A stretch of 42,892 nucleotides of DNA from Desulfurobacteriaceae bacterium (GTDB lineage: Bacteria; Aquificota; Aquificia; Desulfurobacteriales; Desulfurobacteriaceae), in the NCBI GenBank assembly GCA_026987115.1, contig JALSNF010000029.1:1-42892 (forward strand). Direction: 5' to 3'. The notes under the pieces are model-generated. The model was given only the letters and a program-made list of their open reading frames with translations, was not told where the DNA came from and searched no databases. Numbering within the stretch: the stretch's first letter is position 1; every line of letters starts with the position of its first letter. A program made the position numbers and the translations under genes. Positions 25,074 to 34,831 of this stretch are shown here, in pieces.

Positions 25074-25104
25074 ATTATATGGCAACAGTAATCACTACCC
25101 ACAA
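25074..25104 (-). promoter_or_regulatory. Candidate promoter for folP-cdaA-cdaR-glmM
   Basis: A perfect TATAAT on the minus strand (25074-25079) has TTGTGG 19 bases upstream (25099-25104, inside the start of the divergent gene). A start site near 25067 would give a ~22-base leader to the GTG I prefer for folP. The spacing is longer than ideal, so this is tentative. Confidence 0.4.
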
Positions 25105-27721
25105 GAACATGGACTTAGACGCTCTGGGAGCTCTCATAGGCGCAAAAAAGCTCTTCCCCGAAGGGGAGGTAGTTTTACCGGAAACAAAAGGGGAAGAGGT
25201 AGTAAAACTCCTTAAAGAAAACCCAAACATACTAAACTTTACAGAGGAGAGAGACTTTAAAGGAGAAGTAGAAAAGCTCGTCATAGTTGACACAAACTCA
25301 ACAGAAAGAATCCCAGAGAGGATAAAGGAGAAGTTAAAGGAGAAAGCAGAGATAATAATTTACGACCACCACCCAAAGGAAAAAGTAGAGGGAGCGGAAC
25401 TTCACCACAAGGAAGCAGGGGCTACTACCTCCATAATGGCACTCCTACTTAAGGGAAAGGGGATAGTTCCGGACCCTTACGAAGCAAGTGCAATGCTGGC
25501 AGGCATCTACTCAGACACAGGCTCCTTTACCTACCCCTCAACAACCCCTCTAGACTTTTTAGCAGCAGCCTACCTTGTTTCCGTAGGAGCTCAAATAGAA
25601 TTTGTAAAAAAGTACATCCCTAAAGAGCTCTCAGAAAAGGAGATAGATGTCCTAAAAACGCTAAAGGACAACCTTCAGGTAGTAGAAATTTACGGAAACA
25701 GGATAGGGATAACTTACGGCAGGTTTGACTCCTACGTAGGAGACGTAGCTCCCCTTTTAAACAAACTTATGGAACTTTACGACCTGCCGGCAATATTTGG
25801 AGCCGTTGAGCTACAGTCAACGGTATTCTTAATAGGCCGCTCAAGGAGCGGGAAAGTAAGGGTAGATAAGGTTGCAAATCACTTTGGAGGGGGAGGACAC
25901 AAAGAGGCGGCCTCAGCCTCAGTTAAGGAGAAAACAGTATTTGAAGTCCTTGAGGAGTTAAGAGAAGTCCTGAAAATAACAGTTCAACCTTTAATGACGG
26001 CAAAGGACGTAATGACCTTTCCTCCAATAACGGTAAAAGAGGGAGACACTGTAGAGGAGGCAAGAACAGTTTTAATGAAAAACGGGATAAACGCAGCTCC
26101 GGTAGTTGACGGAAAGGGAAAGATTAAGGGAATAGTTAACAGAAAGTTATTAGATAAAGCAGTTTACATGGGACTTAAGGGAGCTAAAGTAGAAGAGGTT
26201 ATGGAGAGGGAGTTTAAGTGGGTAAGTCCTGAAACTTCCATAAACCAAGTGGAGAGGATAATAGTTGAGGAGCAACAGAGTTTTATACCTGTAATAAAAG
26301 AGGGAAAAGTTGTAGGGGTAATAACGAGAACTGACATACTCTTAAACCTTTACAGAAAAGAGATAGAAGAGAGCTCCCAATTTTACAAAAGGAGGAGCTT
26401 TGAAGAACCTGCCTTTAGGAACGTAAAGGAGAAGATAAGGGGTGCTCTTCCTAAAGAGCTCTTAGAGAAAATAGAGAAAATAGGGGAGATAGCAGACAAG
26501 CTCGGAATAAACGCTTACATAGTAGGAGGCTTTGTAAGGGACTTAATTATAGGAAGGAAAAACTACGACGTTGACGTAGTTATTGAAGGGGACGCAACAG
26601 AGTTTGCAAAAGAAGTAGGAAGGGAGCTCTCGGCAAAGGTTCACACTTTCAGCAGGTTTAAAACTGCAACTTTAACTTTTAAAGACGGAACCAGGATAGA
26701 CCTTGCCTCTGCAAGGACGGAAGTTTACAGGTCTCCCGGAGCTCTCCCTGAAGTTGACATGGCTCCCTTAAAGAAAGACCTAATGAGAAGGGACTTCACA
26801 ATAAACACTTTGGCAGTAAAGATAAACAAAGGGGAGTTTGGAAAGCTAATTGACTTCTTTGGAGGCCTAAAAGACATAAAGGACAGGAAAATAAGGGTCC
26901 TCCACTCCCTCTCTTTTGTGGAAGACCCAACGAGGATACTTAGAGCGTTAAGGTTTGCAACGAGATATAGGTTCACGCTGGGTAAACACACAGAGAAGTT
27001 ATTAAAAATCGCCGTTGAAAGACACCTATTTAAAACCGTTGAGGGCCAAAGAATTTACCACGAGCTAAAACAGATACTCAGCGAGGAAAACCCTTTAAGG
27101 GTCTTCCTTAACCTTGAAAAGTACGGGGTGTTAAGGGAGCTCTTTCCCAAAATAAGGTGGGATAGGAGAAAAAAAGACCTCTTTGAGAGGATAAGAAAGC
27201 TCGTTATATGGCACAAGCTAAACTTTAAAAAGGTAGAGTGCAACTATCCCTTAGTTTACCTTTCAGCCCTCTTTTCCAGAGAGAGGGAAGAGGAGGTAGA
27301 AAAGTATATTAAGGAGCTTTCACTACCGAAAAAAGAAGAGGAGCTGTTAAAAGAGATAACCTTTAAAGCCCGTAAAGTAATAAGGGAGTTAACGAAAGCA
27401 GAAAGGCCGAGCCAAATTTACCAAGTCCTTAAGGGAGAGCCGGAAGAACTCTTACTTCTTACTGCAGCGTTAAAGGAAGAGGTTAAGGAAAAGGTAATAG
27501 AATTTATGAAAAGGAGCAGGTGGATTAAACTCCTTGTGGGAGGAAACGAAATCAAGGAACTTGGATTAAAACCTGGGCCTATATATAGGGAGCTCCTTGA
27601 AAAGCTCAAACTTGAAGTTATTGACGGAAAGATAAGCGAAAAAGACTTTACAGAGCAGAAAAAGAGGCTAAAGGAGATGGTAGATGAAGCTAAGAGCCGA
27701 GAAGTTAATACTCCCCTTTAG
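25079..27721 (+). CDS. DHH-CBS-tRNA nucleotidyltransferase fusion (tRNA 3'-CCA/CC/A-adding enzyme)
   Basis: An 880-residue three-part protein. (1) DHH phosphoesterase, about 1-310: HKNMDLDA, DTNST, DHHP (D96-H98) and the DHHA1 motif FGGGGHKEAASA. (2) Paired CBS domains, about 312-430: MTAKDVMTFPPITV and VEEVMEREFKWV. (3) Class II nucleotidyltransferase, about 470-750: GGFVRDLIIGR (from ~483), catalytic DVDVV (~497), RRDFTINTLAV (~570) and the nucleotide-selecting EDPTR (~615), then helical tRNA-binding parts. Aquifex has such a long form and splits CCA synthesis between CC- and A-adding enzymes. Whether this one adds CC, A or CCA cannot be told here. Start has TTAAGGAG upstream. Its 3' end overlaps gspC by 38 bases. 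Confidence 0.9.
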   Translation: MATVITTHKNMDLDALGALIGAKKLFPEGEVVLPETKGEEVVKLLKENPNILNFTEERDFKGEVEKLVIVDTNSTERIPERIKEKLKEKAEIIIYDHHPKEKVEGAELHHKEAGATTSIMALLLKGKGIVPDPYEASAMLAGIYSDTGSFTYPSTTPLDFLAAAYLVSVGAQIEFVKKYIPKELSEKEIDVLKTLKDNLQVVEIYGNRIGITYGRFDSYVGDVAPLLNKLMELYDLPAIFGAVELQSTVFLIGRSRSGKVRVDKVANHFGGGGHKEAASASVKEKTVFEVLEELREVLKITVQPLMTAKDVMTFPPITVKEGDTVEEARTVLMKNGINAAPVVDGKGKIKGIVNRKLLDKAVYMGLKGAKVEEVMEREFKWVSPETSINQVERIIVEEQQSFIPVIKEGKVVGVITRTDILLNLYRKEIEESSQFYKRRSFEEPAFRNVKEKIRGALPKELLEKIEKIGEIADKLGINAYIVGGFVRDLIIGRKNYDVDVVIEGDATEFAKEVGRELSAKVHTFSRFKTATLTFKDGTRIDLASARTEVYRSPGALPEVDMAPLKKDLMRRDFTINTLAVKINKGEFGKLIDFFGGLKDIKDRKIRVLHSLSFVEDPTRILRALRFATRYRFTLGKHTEKLLKIAVERHLFKTVEGQRIYHELKQILSEENPLRVFLNLEKYGVLRELFPKIRWDRRKKDLFERIRKLVIWHKLNFKKVECNYPLVYLSALFSREREEEVEKYIKELSLPKKEEELLKEITFKARKVIRELTKAERPSQIYQVLKGEPEELLLLTAALKEEVKEKVIEFMKRSRWIKLLVGGNEIKELGLKPGPIYRELLEKLKLEVIDGKISEKDFTEQKKRLKEMVDEAKSREVNTPL

Positions 27722-28493
27722 CTTAACCTTACTCTCCTTTTCAATAGCCTACTTTATCTCCTCCTTAGGGTTTCTAAAAATAAGCCCTTGTTTCAAGTTA
27801 AAACTGATAGAGCCCTTTAACGGCAACAGAGAAAAACCCACGGCAATCGGATACCTAATTGAGAAAAGGGGCTTTTTCCTTTCAAATAGAACGAAGAAGA
27901 AAAAAGAGGAGGAAAAACTTGAAGTTGTAAACAAACTCGCAGACTTCACCCTAAAGGGAACGGTAGTGTGCTCAGGGTGCCAGCACAGCATAGCTATACT
28001 TAAGGGGAGCTCTGGAAAGACCCTAATCTTATCTCAAGGGCAAGAGGTAAACGGGTACAAACTAAAAAAGGTATTTCCTGACAGAATAATCCTTGAGAAA
28101 GAGGGTAAAAAGATAGTTTTAGAACTTAGAGAGAAAAAGCAGAAAATAGGGAAAACAGACCTTTTAAGAACTGAAAACACCTTTGAAAGAGTCTGGAGAG
28201 TCAAAAGAAGCCAAATAATAAGGGAGATATCTTCCGGAGAGTTCCTAAACTACATAAACATAGTTCCTGTTAAAAACCCTGAAGGCTTAAGGGTGAACTA
28301 CGTAAACCCTAGAAGCTTCATATACAAGCTCGGGATAAGGCCCGGAGACGTAATAGTTTCAATAAACGACGTCCACATAAAGAGCCCTGAAGACTCCTTT
28401 GCCGCCTTTGAAAAGCTAAAAAGCTCAGACTCAATAACGATTACAGTTTTAAGGAGGGGAAGAGAAGTTAAACTCCACTACGACCTGGAATAG
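27684..28493 (+). CDS. gspC: Type II secretion system protein GspC (HR and PDZ domains)
   Basis: Inner-membrane link between the secretion platform and the secretin. The 269 residues have an N-terminal membrane span (about 9-30). A homology-region beta domain follows (about 88-140: LKGTVVCSGCQHSIAILKG, LSQGQEVNGYKLKKV). A C-terminal PDZ domain comes last (about 205-269: NPRSFIYKLGIRPGDVIVSI, then the family's typical IKSPEDSF helix). This is the full GspC architecture. An AAAGGAG precedes the ATG, within the end of the upstream nucleotidyltransferase gene. gspD follows after 46 bases. Confidence 0.85.
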   Translation: MKLRAEKLILPFSLTLLSFSIAYFISSLGFLKISPCFKLKLIEPFNGNREKPTAIGYLIEKRGFFLSNRTKKKKEEEKLEVVNKLADFTLKGTVVCSGCQHSIAILKGSSGKTLILSQGQEVNGYKLKKVFPDRIILEKEGKKIVLELREKKQKIGKTDLLRTENTFERVWRVKRSQIIREISSGEFLNYINIVPVKNPEGLRVNYVNPRSFIYKLGIRPGDVIVSINDVHIKSPEDSFAAFEKLKSSDSITITVLRRGREVKLHYDLE

Positions 28494-28539
28494 GCTTTTA
28501 GGTAAAATTATCAAATACCTTGCAGAGGGAGAGCTGAAC

Positions 28540-30444
28540 ATGAGGAAATTGCCCCTTGCCCTTTTAACAATAAGCCTTTTAACCTTAGCCCCTCAAACTG
28601 CTAAACCACAAGAGGCAACATCGGTTCAGGTCAACTTTGAAAACGTTGACATAAAGGACTTTACCAAGATAGTAAGCACGGCAACAGGTAAAGACATAGT
28701 AATACCGCCAAACCTGCGAGGAAAAATAACAATAGTCTCCCCGAAACCCATACCCAAAAGGGAGCTCTACGACCTCTTCGTTGCAGCCTTAGACGAGCTG
28801 GGATACCAGATAGTTGACTACGGAAACTACGCCAAGATAGTAAGGAGCAGAGAAGCTACCAGGGAATCTGCAACGGTAGCAAGGGGAAAAGTTGACGGAG
28901 GGGACAGGATAATAACCTACATATACATACCAAAGCACATCACGATAACGGCAATTCAAAATATGCTAAGGAACATGACTTCAAACATAGGAAGGATAAG
29001 CACCTTAAGGGAACTAAACGCAATTGTCATAACCGACAAAGAGAAAAACGTCCACAAACTAATAACAGTGCTAAACAGGTTAGACAGAGCTCCCCTCCAC
29101 TTCCAAATAGCAACCTACCAACTTAAAAACGCTAAGCCAGAAGAGGTAAAAAAACTCCTTCAAGCCATACTTGAAAAGAGCTTTGCCTACGACATAGAAA
29201 GAACCTTTCCCATCCCAGGTAGAGAATACTTCCACATAGTTGCAGACAACAGGACAAACACACTCTACCTTGTAGCAACTCCAAGAATAATAAGCAGGGT
29301 AAACTCTCTAATAGAGAAACTAGATAGACCCATAAAAACTACCCAAGGAAACATTCACATAGTAAAACTGAACTACGCCTTTGCAGAAGACCTGGCAAAA
29401 GTGTTAAACAACCTCTTTAAAGGAAGCGGGAGAAGGAGCTACGGCCTTACAGGAGAGGTTAAAGTAGTTGCAGATAAAGGGAGCAACTCCTTAATAATCC
29501 TTGCAAACCCTGAAGACTTTAGAGTAGTTAAAGAGGTAATCAAAAGCATAGACGTAAAAAGGCCACAAGTGTTCGTTGAAGTTCAAATAGTTGAAATGTC
29601 CATGGACAAGCTCCTCCAAATGGGAGTAGAGTGGAAGTTCCTCTCAAGGGGAAATTACGTTCCCTTTGGGGGTAGTCTCTACGGAAGCCTTCCCCTCCAG
29701 CCAGGATATCCCTCTGCCTCTCCGGGCCTGCTCCTTGGAATAGCAAAGTGGAGAAACGGGATACCAGACATAGGACTTCTACTTAACGCCTACGCCAAAG
29801 AAGGAGGAGTCAACGTAATTGCGACTCCACAGATATTAACCCTTGACAACGAAGAGGCAGAGATAAACATATCAAAAGTGATTCCATACTCTACCGGCGT
29901 AAAGTATGACACAAACAACAACCCTGTAATCTCTTACGATTATAAAGACGTAGGAATAGTCTTAAAGATAACGCCTCACATCACGGCTTCCGGAGAGATA
30001 AGACTCAAAGTTTATGAAAAAGTTGAAGACATCGTAGGCTATGCAAACGCCGACCAAACAGCTCCCATAACCTCAAAGAGAGAAGCAAGAACGACAGTTG
30101 ACGTTAAAGACGGGCAAACCCTCGTAATAGGAGGCTTAATAAAGAAAAAGAGGCTAACCACAGTTGAAAAAGTACCGATTCTAGGAAACATTCCAATAGT
30201 TGGAAACCTTTTTAAGAAAACTGGACACCAAATAGAGAGAACAAACTTACTGGTATTTATAACCCCGCGAATTGTCAGGAATGTCTCCCAAGAAAACCAA
30301 CTTACGCTTTCCAAAATTAACGAGTACAGAGAAAACCTACTTGAGATAAAAAGGTCAAGGAAAGGAGTATTTTCAGATATTAAGAACTTTGGCAAATTTG
30401 AAATGGACGAAGGGATAAAAGTAAATGTTAAAGAGCTTAAGTGA
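28540..30444 (+). CDS. gspD: Type II secretion secretin GspD
   Basis: Outer-membrane channel subunit. The 634-residue protein has a signal peptide (1 to about 23), an N0 domain (VNFENVDIKDFTKIVSTATG) and three N-domains with KH-like repeats (TYIYIPKHIT, ATYQLKNAKPEEVKKLL, HIVKLNYAFAEDLAKVL). The C-terminal secretin core runs from VEVQIVEMSMDKLLQMGVEW through TPQILTLDNEEAEI to VIGGLIKKKR and PILGNIPIVGNLFK. It differs in sequence from the second secretin, encoded at 35828. The first 20 bases of gspE overlap its end. No pilotin gene was seen. Confidence 0.93.
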   Translation: MRKLPLALLTISLLTLAPQTAKPQEATSVQVNFENVDIKDFTKIVSTATGKDIVIPPNLRGKITIVSPKPIPKRELYDLFVAALDELGYQIVDYGNYAKIVRSREATRESATVARGKVDGGDRIITYIYIPKHITITAIQNMLRNMTSNIGRISTLRELNAIVITDKEKNVHKLITVLNRLDRAPLHFQIATYQLKNAKPEEVKKLLQAILEKSFAYDIERTFPIPGREYFHIVADNRTNTLYLVATPRIISRVNSLIEKLDRPIKTTQGNIHIVKLNYAFAEDLAKVLNNLFKGSGRRSYGLTGEVKVVADKGSNSLIILANPEDFRVVKEVIKSIDVKRPQVFVEVQIVEMSMDKLLQMGVEWKFLSRGNYVPFGGSLYGSLPLQPGYPSASPGLLLGIAKWRNGIPDIGLLLNAYAKEGGVNVIATPQILTLDNEEAEINISKVIPYSTGVKYDTNNNPVISYDYKDVGIVLKITPHITASGEIRLKVYEKVEDIVGYANADQTAPITSKREARTTVDVKDGQTLVIGGLIKKKRLTTVEKVPILGNIPIVGNLFKKTGHQIERTNLLVFITPRIVRNVSQENQLTLSKINEYRENLLEIKRSRKGVFSDIKNFGKFEMDEGIKVNVKELK

Positions 30445-32026
30445 AAAGGAATTTATAAAGCTCCTTCAAGAGAAGGGACTTCTGCCAGAGCAAGAACTCA
30501 GGAGTTTTAAAGAGGCAACCGGCCTTTTAAAGTGGGGCCTTAAAGAAACAAAGGAAGCCTTTAAAGAAATAGGATTAGAACTACTAGAAAACATCCCTGA
30601 AGTTGACCAAGAGCTACTGGCAAAGCTCCCTTCCCAGCTCTTAAAGAAAGAAAGACTAATTCCCTTAAAAGAAGAAAATGGCAAAGTAGTGGTAATAACA
30701 GACAACCCTTTTAACTTACAAGCCCTTAAAAAAGTAGAGTGGTTTTTAGGGAAACCTCTTGAGGTAAAAGTAGCCTCTTACGATGCTATCAACCGTCTAA
30801 TCACCGAAGAGGAAGAAAAAGAAGAAGAAGTAAAACCAGAGGAGAAAGTAGAAGACATACTTACCTCCCAAGAGGAAGCTCCAGTTGTACAGCTTATAAA
30901 CCAACTCCTGACTTTAGCCATAAGGGTAAAGGCAAGCGACATACACTTTGAGCCCTTTAAAGACAGAATGAGGGTAAGGTTAAGGGTTGACGGGGTCTTA
31001 AAAACAGTAAAGGAAATACCGAAACAGAAAATACCAACGGTAATTTCAAGGCTAAAGATAATGGCAAACCTTGACATTGCAGAAAAGAGGCTACCTCAAG
31101 ACGGAAGGATAATGGTAAAGGCAGGAGGAAAAGAGATAGACATAAGGGTTTCAACACTACCTACTTACTTTGGTGAAAGGGTAGTTTTAAGGCTCTTAAT
31201 GAAAGAGAGCATACTGTACTCAACAAAGGAACTCGGATTACTTCCTGAAGACTACAGGAAATTCAAAAAGCTTATAAGCTCCCCCCACGGAATAGTGCTC
31301 GTTACAGGTCCTACAGGCTCAGGTAAAACAACCACCCTTTACGCTGCTCTTTCGGAAATTAATAAAGAGGAGATAAACATAATAACCGTTGAAGACCCGG
31401 TAGAGTACCAACTAAACGGCATATCACAGGTTCAAGTAAAACACGAAATCGGTTTGACCTTTGCAAGTGCTTTAAGGAGCATACTAAGACAAGACCCAGA
31501 CGTAATAATGGTAGGGGAGATTAGAGACAGGGAAACGGCAGAGATAGCCATTCAGGCAGCCTTAACGGGACACTTGGTCTTTTCAACTTTACACACAAAC
31601 GACGCTCCTTCTTCAGTAATCAGGTTAACCGATATGGGAATTGAACCTTTCTTAGTTACTTCATCTGTAATAGGAGTAATAGCTCAAAGGCTTGTAAGGA
31701 AAGTATGTCCATACTGTAAAGAGGAATACTCACCTAGCTTAGAGGAAAGGAGGGAAATTGGACTTGAGAACTTTGAAGGAAAGTTCTTTAAAGGCAAAGG
31801 GTGCGAGCACTGTTTAGGAACAGGTTATTTAGGTAGAACGGCTATTTACGAAATTCTTCCCATAGATGAAGAAATTAAAAAGTTGATTCTTCAGGGTAAA
31901 GAGAGCTCCGAAATCAAGAAAAAGGCAGTAGAAAAAGGCATGAAGACTTTAAAAATGGACGGAGCCCTAAAAGTAGCAATGGGGATTACTACGCCTGAAG
32001 AAGTCTTGAGGGTAGCAAGGGACTAA
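30425..32026 (+). CDS. gspE: Secretion/pilus assembly ATPase GspE (PilB family)
   Basis: Cytoplasmic hexameric ATPase that drives pseudopilus or pilus assembly. The 533 residues have an N-terminal MshEN-like domain (about 1-115). The ATPase core has Walker A GPTGSGKTTTLYA (from ~295), an Asp box EDPVEYQ, Walker B IMVGEIRDRETAEIA and the His box TGHLVFSTLHTND. The zinc site is tetracysteine: C428/C431 and C460/C463 (CPYC, CEHC). All of these are assembly-ATPase features, not those of the PilT retraction ATPase. It shares one base with gspF (TAATG). It may serve the Gsp and Pil halves of this cluster alike. Confidence 0.93.
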   Translation: MLKSLSEKEFIKLLQEKGLLPEQELRSFKEATGLLKWGLKETKEAFKEIGLELLENIPEVDQELLAKLPSQLLKKERLIPLKEENGKVVVITDNPFNLQALKKVEWFLGKPLEVKVASYDAINRLITEEEEKEEEVKPEEKVEDILTSQEEAPVVQLINQLLTLAIRVKASDIHFEPFKDRMRVRLRVDGVLKTVKEIPKQKIPTVISRLKIMANLDIAEKRLPQDGRIMVKAGGKEIDIRVSTLPTYFGERVVLRLLMKESILYSTKELGLLPEDYRKFKKLISSPHGIVLVTGPTGSGKTTTLYAALSEINKEEINIITVEDPVEYQLNGISQVQVKHEIGLTFASALRSILRQDPDVIMVGEIRDRETAEIAIQAALTGHLVFSTLHTNDAPSSVIRLTDMGIEPFLVTSSVIGVIAQRLVRKVCPYCKEEYSPSLEERREIGLENFEGKFFKGKGCEHCLGTGYLGRTAIYEILPIDEEIKKLILQGKESSEIKKKAVEKGMKTLKMDGALKVAMGITTPEEVLRVARD

Positions 32027-33237
32027 TGGGAATATTCTCTTACACAGGAATAGACAAAGAGGGAAAAGAGAGAAAAGGGATAATAGAAGCCCCGAGCAAA
32101 ACTGTTGCTTACAAAAAGCTTAAAAAGCTCGGGATATTCCCTTACGAGATAACCGAAGAGAAAAGGGTAGAAAAGAGAGACGAGCTAAAACTTCCCTTAC
32201 TAAAGAAGGGAATAAGCGAAAGTGAACTAATAGTACTCTTTAGAACCCTCTCAACCCTCCTAAAGGCAGGAATACCGATTACTGAAGCAATTGACTCCTT
32301 TTCTGAATCAGAAGAATCTAAAGAGATTAAAGTCTTCCTCAAGAAGGTTCTAGAAGGACTAAGAGAGGGAAATTCCCTTCATACAGCGTTAAAAGAAGCA
32401 GGCGTAAAGGACGAAACAGTTTTAGCCTTAATAAAAGCCGGAGAAAAGTCCTCTTTACTGCCTGAAAGTCTTGAAACTGCAAGTAGGATAATTGAGCAAA
32501 AGGAAGAAATAAAAGGAAAGCTAATTCAGGTCCTAATATACCCGTCGGTCCTCTTAATAACGGCCTTAGGGGTAGTTATATTCATGCTCACTGCAGTGGT
32601 TCCCAAAATAGTTAAAATATACAAAAGCGCAAAACTGGCATTACCTTTAAGCACGAAAATCGTAATCTCATTAAGCAAATTAGTTTTAAACCACTACTTT
32701 TTAATCTCTATCATTTTAACAGTATTAAGTATAATCGGAGCTGTTTTCTACAAGGAAAAAAGGGAAACCTTTGACAAATTTAAACTAAAGCTACCAATAA
32801 TAGGCAAGCTGATTGCTTTTGCTGAACTCCAAAAGTTCTTTGAAACCTTGGGAAGACTCCTTAAGTCGGGAGTACCCTTAATTGAAGCCATAGAAACTTC
32901 AAGATTAACCATCAGAAATACCTATTTAAAAAACAAATTAGGGGAAACTATCAAAAAAGTGGAAAAGGGAATAGAACTTTACAGGGAATTTGATAAAATA
33001 GAAGAGATACCCAAAGTTGTAATTCAGCTTGTCAAAGCAGGAGAAAGGGCAGGGAATCTGGGGGAAATGTGCATAAAAAGTTCAAATTACTTAAAAGGTG
33101 AATTTGAGTTTAAAATAAAAGGTTTGACTTCGCTAATTGAACCTGCTACTATGCTAATAGTAGGTCTGATAATAGGCTTTATAGTCTATGCTTTACTATT
33201 ACCAATAGTGAGTATAAGCACAATTAAGCCCGTATAA
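32026..33237 (+). CDS. gspF: Inner-membrane platform protein GspF (PilC family)
   Basis: Polytopic platform on which pseudopilins or pilins are assembled. The 403 residues start with the family N-terminus (FSYTGIDKEGKERKGIIEA). There are two homologous cytoplasmic GspF domains, the first with LFRTLSTLLKAGIPITEAI (~70-90) and the second with FFETLGRLLKSGVPLIEAI (~268). Three membrane spans are visible (about 170-192, 222-243 and 372-395). The start overlaps the gspE stop by one base. pilM follows after 9 bases. Confidence 0.94.
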   Translation: MGIFSYTGIDKEGKERKGIIEAPSKTVAYKKLKKLGIFPYEITEEKRVEKRDELKLPLLKKGISESELIVLFRTLSTLLKAGIPITEAIDSFSESEESKEIKVFLKKVLEGLREGNSLHTALKEAGVKDETVLALIKAGEKSSLLPESLETASRIIEQKEEIKGKLIQVLIYPSVLLITALGVVIFMLTAVVPKIVKIYKSAKLALPLSTKIVISLSKLVLNHYFLISIILTVLSIIGAVFYKEKRETFDKFKLKLPIIGKLIAFAELQKFFETLGRLLKSGVPLIEAIETSRLTIRNTYLKNKLGETIKKVEKGIELYREFDKIEEIPKVVIQLVKAGERAGNLGEMCIKSSNYLKGEFEFKIKGLTSLIEPATMLIVGLIIGFIVYALLLPIVSISTIKPV

Positions 33238-33246
33238 GAGGGTAAG

Positions 33247-34287
33247 ATGAGCTGGCTTGAAAAGTTGGTAAAGGGAAATAACTATCTACACCCGGGAATT
33301 GACATAGGAACTTCCTCAGTTAAAGTCGTCCAATCCGAGAAAAAGGGGAAAAGATATACCCTAAAGAAATTTGGGGTAAAACCTTACAAAGAGCAAGCTT
33401 TTGCAGGAGCAGAGATAGTTGACGAAATAGAGATTACTAACACTTTAAGGGAGCTCCTAGAAGAATTAAAAATAAAAGACAGAAAAGCGCAAATCCACAT
33501 TCCCCTCCACAGCTGTTTTTACAGCGTAATCAGCGTTCCTAAATCTAAAGACCCTGAAGAAGCGGTAAGTGACTATATAAAAAGCATAATCCAAGCGGAA
33601 GAGTTTTCAAAAATAAAAGTAGATTACCGCATTCTACCTATATCCATAGAGAAGAGACATGTAGATATAGCAATAGCTGCCATTAAAAACGAGGTAATAG
33701 AAGAGAGGAAAAAACTACTAAAACGAATAAAAATAGAGCCTGTGGTAATAGACATTGAACCTGCGGCCTTAAATAACCAGTACTACCTTAATAACCCTCA
33801 AAACGTTGCAGTCCCTGTTTGTTTAATAGATATAGGAGCAACCTTTACAAAAATCACTATAAGCTTTGGAGGGTATCCATACATAACAAGAAATGTTGAA
33901 TTTGGAGGAGATAACCTAACAGAAAACATTCAAAAAGAATTCATGCTTACGCAGGAAGAAGCTGAAAAACTAAAAGCAAACTTCAAAATGTCAGAAAATA
34001 ACAAACTAAAGGATATAATCTACAGCTTCTTAAATAGAATATCTACAGAAACTCTTTGGACTATTGAAAGTTTTAAAGACAGGTTCAACTTAAATATTGA
34101 AGAAATACTCCTTTACGGAGGAACGAGTAAGCTAAACGGAATAGAAGAAATGTTTGCATCCCTAATAAACCTTAAAGTAAAAAGGGGATATCCTTTACAT
34201 TTCTCAGGTTTAGAAGGACATGAAGAACTTGCAGTTGCAACAGGATTAAGCATAAGGAAAAAGGGTGACGAAAATGCTAAGGTTTAA
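33247..34287 (+). CDS. pilM: Type IV pilus assembly protein PilM (actin-like)
   Basis: Cytoplasmic actin-fold protein that binds the N-terminus of PilN. The 346 residues have the phosphate-1 motif HPGIDIGTSSVKVV (from residue ~16), a phosphate-2 motif VCLIDIGATFTKITI (~193) and an adenosine motif ILLYGGTSKLNGIEEMF (~285), as in PilM/FtsA-like ATPases. It lies between gspF and pilN, where a classical type II system would encode GspL, a fusion related to PilM plus PilN. RBS is GAGGGTAAG. Confidence 0.92.
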   Translation: MSWLEKLVKGNNYLHPGIDIGTSSVKVVQSEKKGKRYTLKKFGVKPYKEQAFAGAEIVDEIEITNTLRELLEELKIKDRKAQIHIPLHSCFYSVISVPKSKDPEEAVSDYIKSIIQAEEFSKIKVDYRILPISIEKRHVDIAIAAIKNEVIEERKKLLKRIKIEPVVIDIEPAALNNQYYLNNPQNVAVPVCLIDIGATFTKITISFGGYPYITRNVEFGGDNLTENIQKEFMLTQEEAEKLKANFKMSENNKLKDIIYSFLNRISTETLWTIESFKDRFNLNIEEILLYGGTSKLNGIEEMFASLINLKVKRGYPLHFSGLEGHEELAVATGLSIRKKGDENAKV

Positions 34288-34831
34288 CTTTGCAGAAACA
34301 AGAGAATCAAGGATAAAGAAATACTTAAGAGAAGATTTAATATTCCTTGTGGTAGTTTTACTGATTACAATTTCGGCCTTTCTGCTTATAAAAACCCAAA
34401 CGGAGAAAAAAATTAATAAAGTAAATGCAGAAATAGCTAAGCTTAACCGAGAAAAATACAGACTTCAAAACATTCAAAGGTTATTAAGGTCATTAAGAAT
34501 TAAGCGAAATAAGCTAAAAGAAAAACTTGCCGTAGTATCAGAGCTAGATAGAAGAAGAAAAGTTCCTAAACCACTATATTTCTTCCTCCAAAAGGAATAC
34601 ATGAAAGGAGTATGGCTAAAAGAAGTAAAACTAACCTCAAATTCTGTAAAAACAATTGGCAATATATGGAAAGTGGAAAAGTTCCCTATCTTCCTGAAAA
34701 GCGTAGAAGAAAACATCGGAAAAGTTCTCTTTAAAGAAATAAAAGAAGTAGAGAAAAACATTAAAAACCTTAAAGTAAAGTACTACACCTTTAAGTTTAA
34801 AGCGGAGAGGAAAGATGGAATTCCTCGTTAA
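34274..34831 (+). CDS. pilN: Type IV pilus assembly protein PilN-like
   Basis: A bitopic inner-membrane alignment-complex protein of about 185 residues. A short cytoplasmic N-terminus (MLRFNFAETRESRIK), which in PilN binds PilM, is followed by one membrane span (about 26-42, FLVVVLLITISAFLLI). A Lys/Arg-rich coiled coil and a small ferredoxin-like periplasmic part come next. I took the ATG at 34274 because GGGTGA sits at the right distance. A GTG at 34265 in the same frame would add three residues. It overlaps pilM by 14 bases and pilO by 17. Sequence identity to PilN is low, so the call leans on position and topology. Confidence 0.8.
   Translation: MLRFNFAETRESRIKKYLREDLIFLVVVLLITISAFLLIKTQTEKKINKVNAEIAKLNREKYRLQNIQRLLRSLRIKRNKLKEKLAVVSELDRRRKVPKPLYFFLQKEYMKGVWLKEVKLTSNSVKTIGNIWKVEKFPIFLKSVEENIGKVLFKEIKEVEKNIKNLKVKYYTFKFKAERKDGIPR

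Noticed and set aside
25046-25102. folP start at the ATG at 25102
   Set aside because: It would overlap the divergent tRNA nucleotidyltransferase start and lie upstream of a TATAAT at 25074-25079. The GTG at 25045 begins a typical MKVRV-like start.
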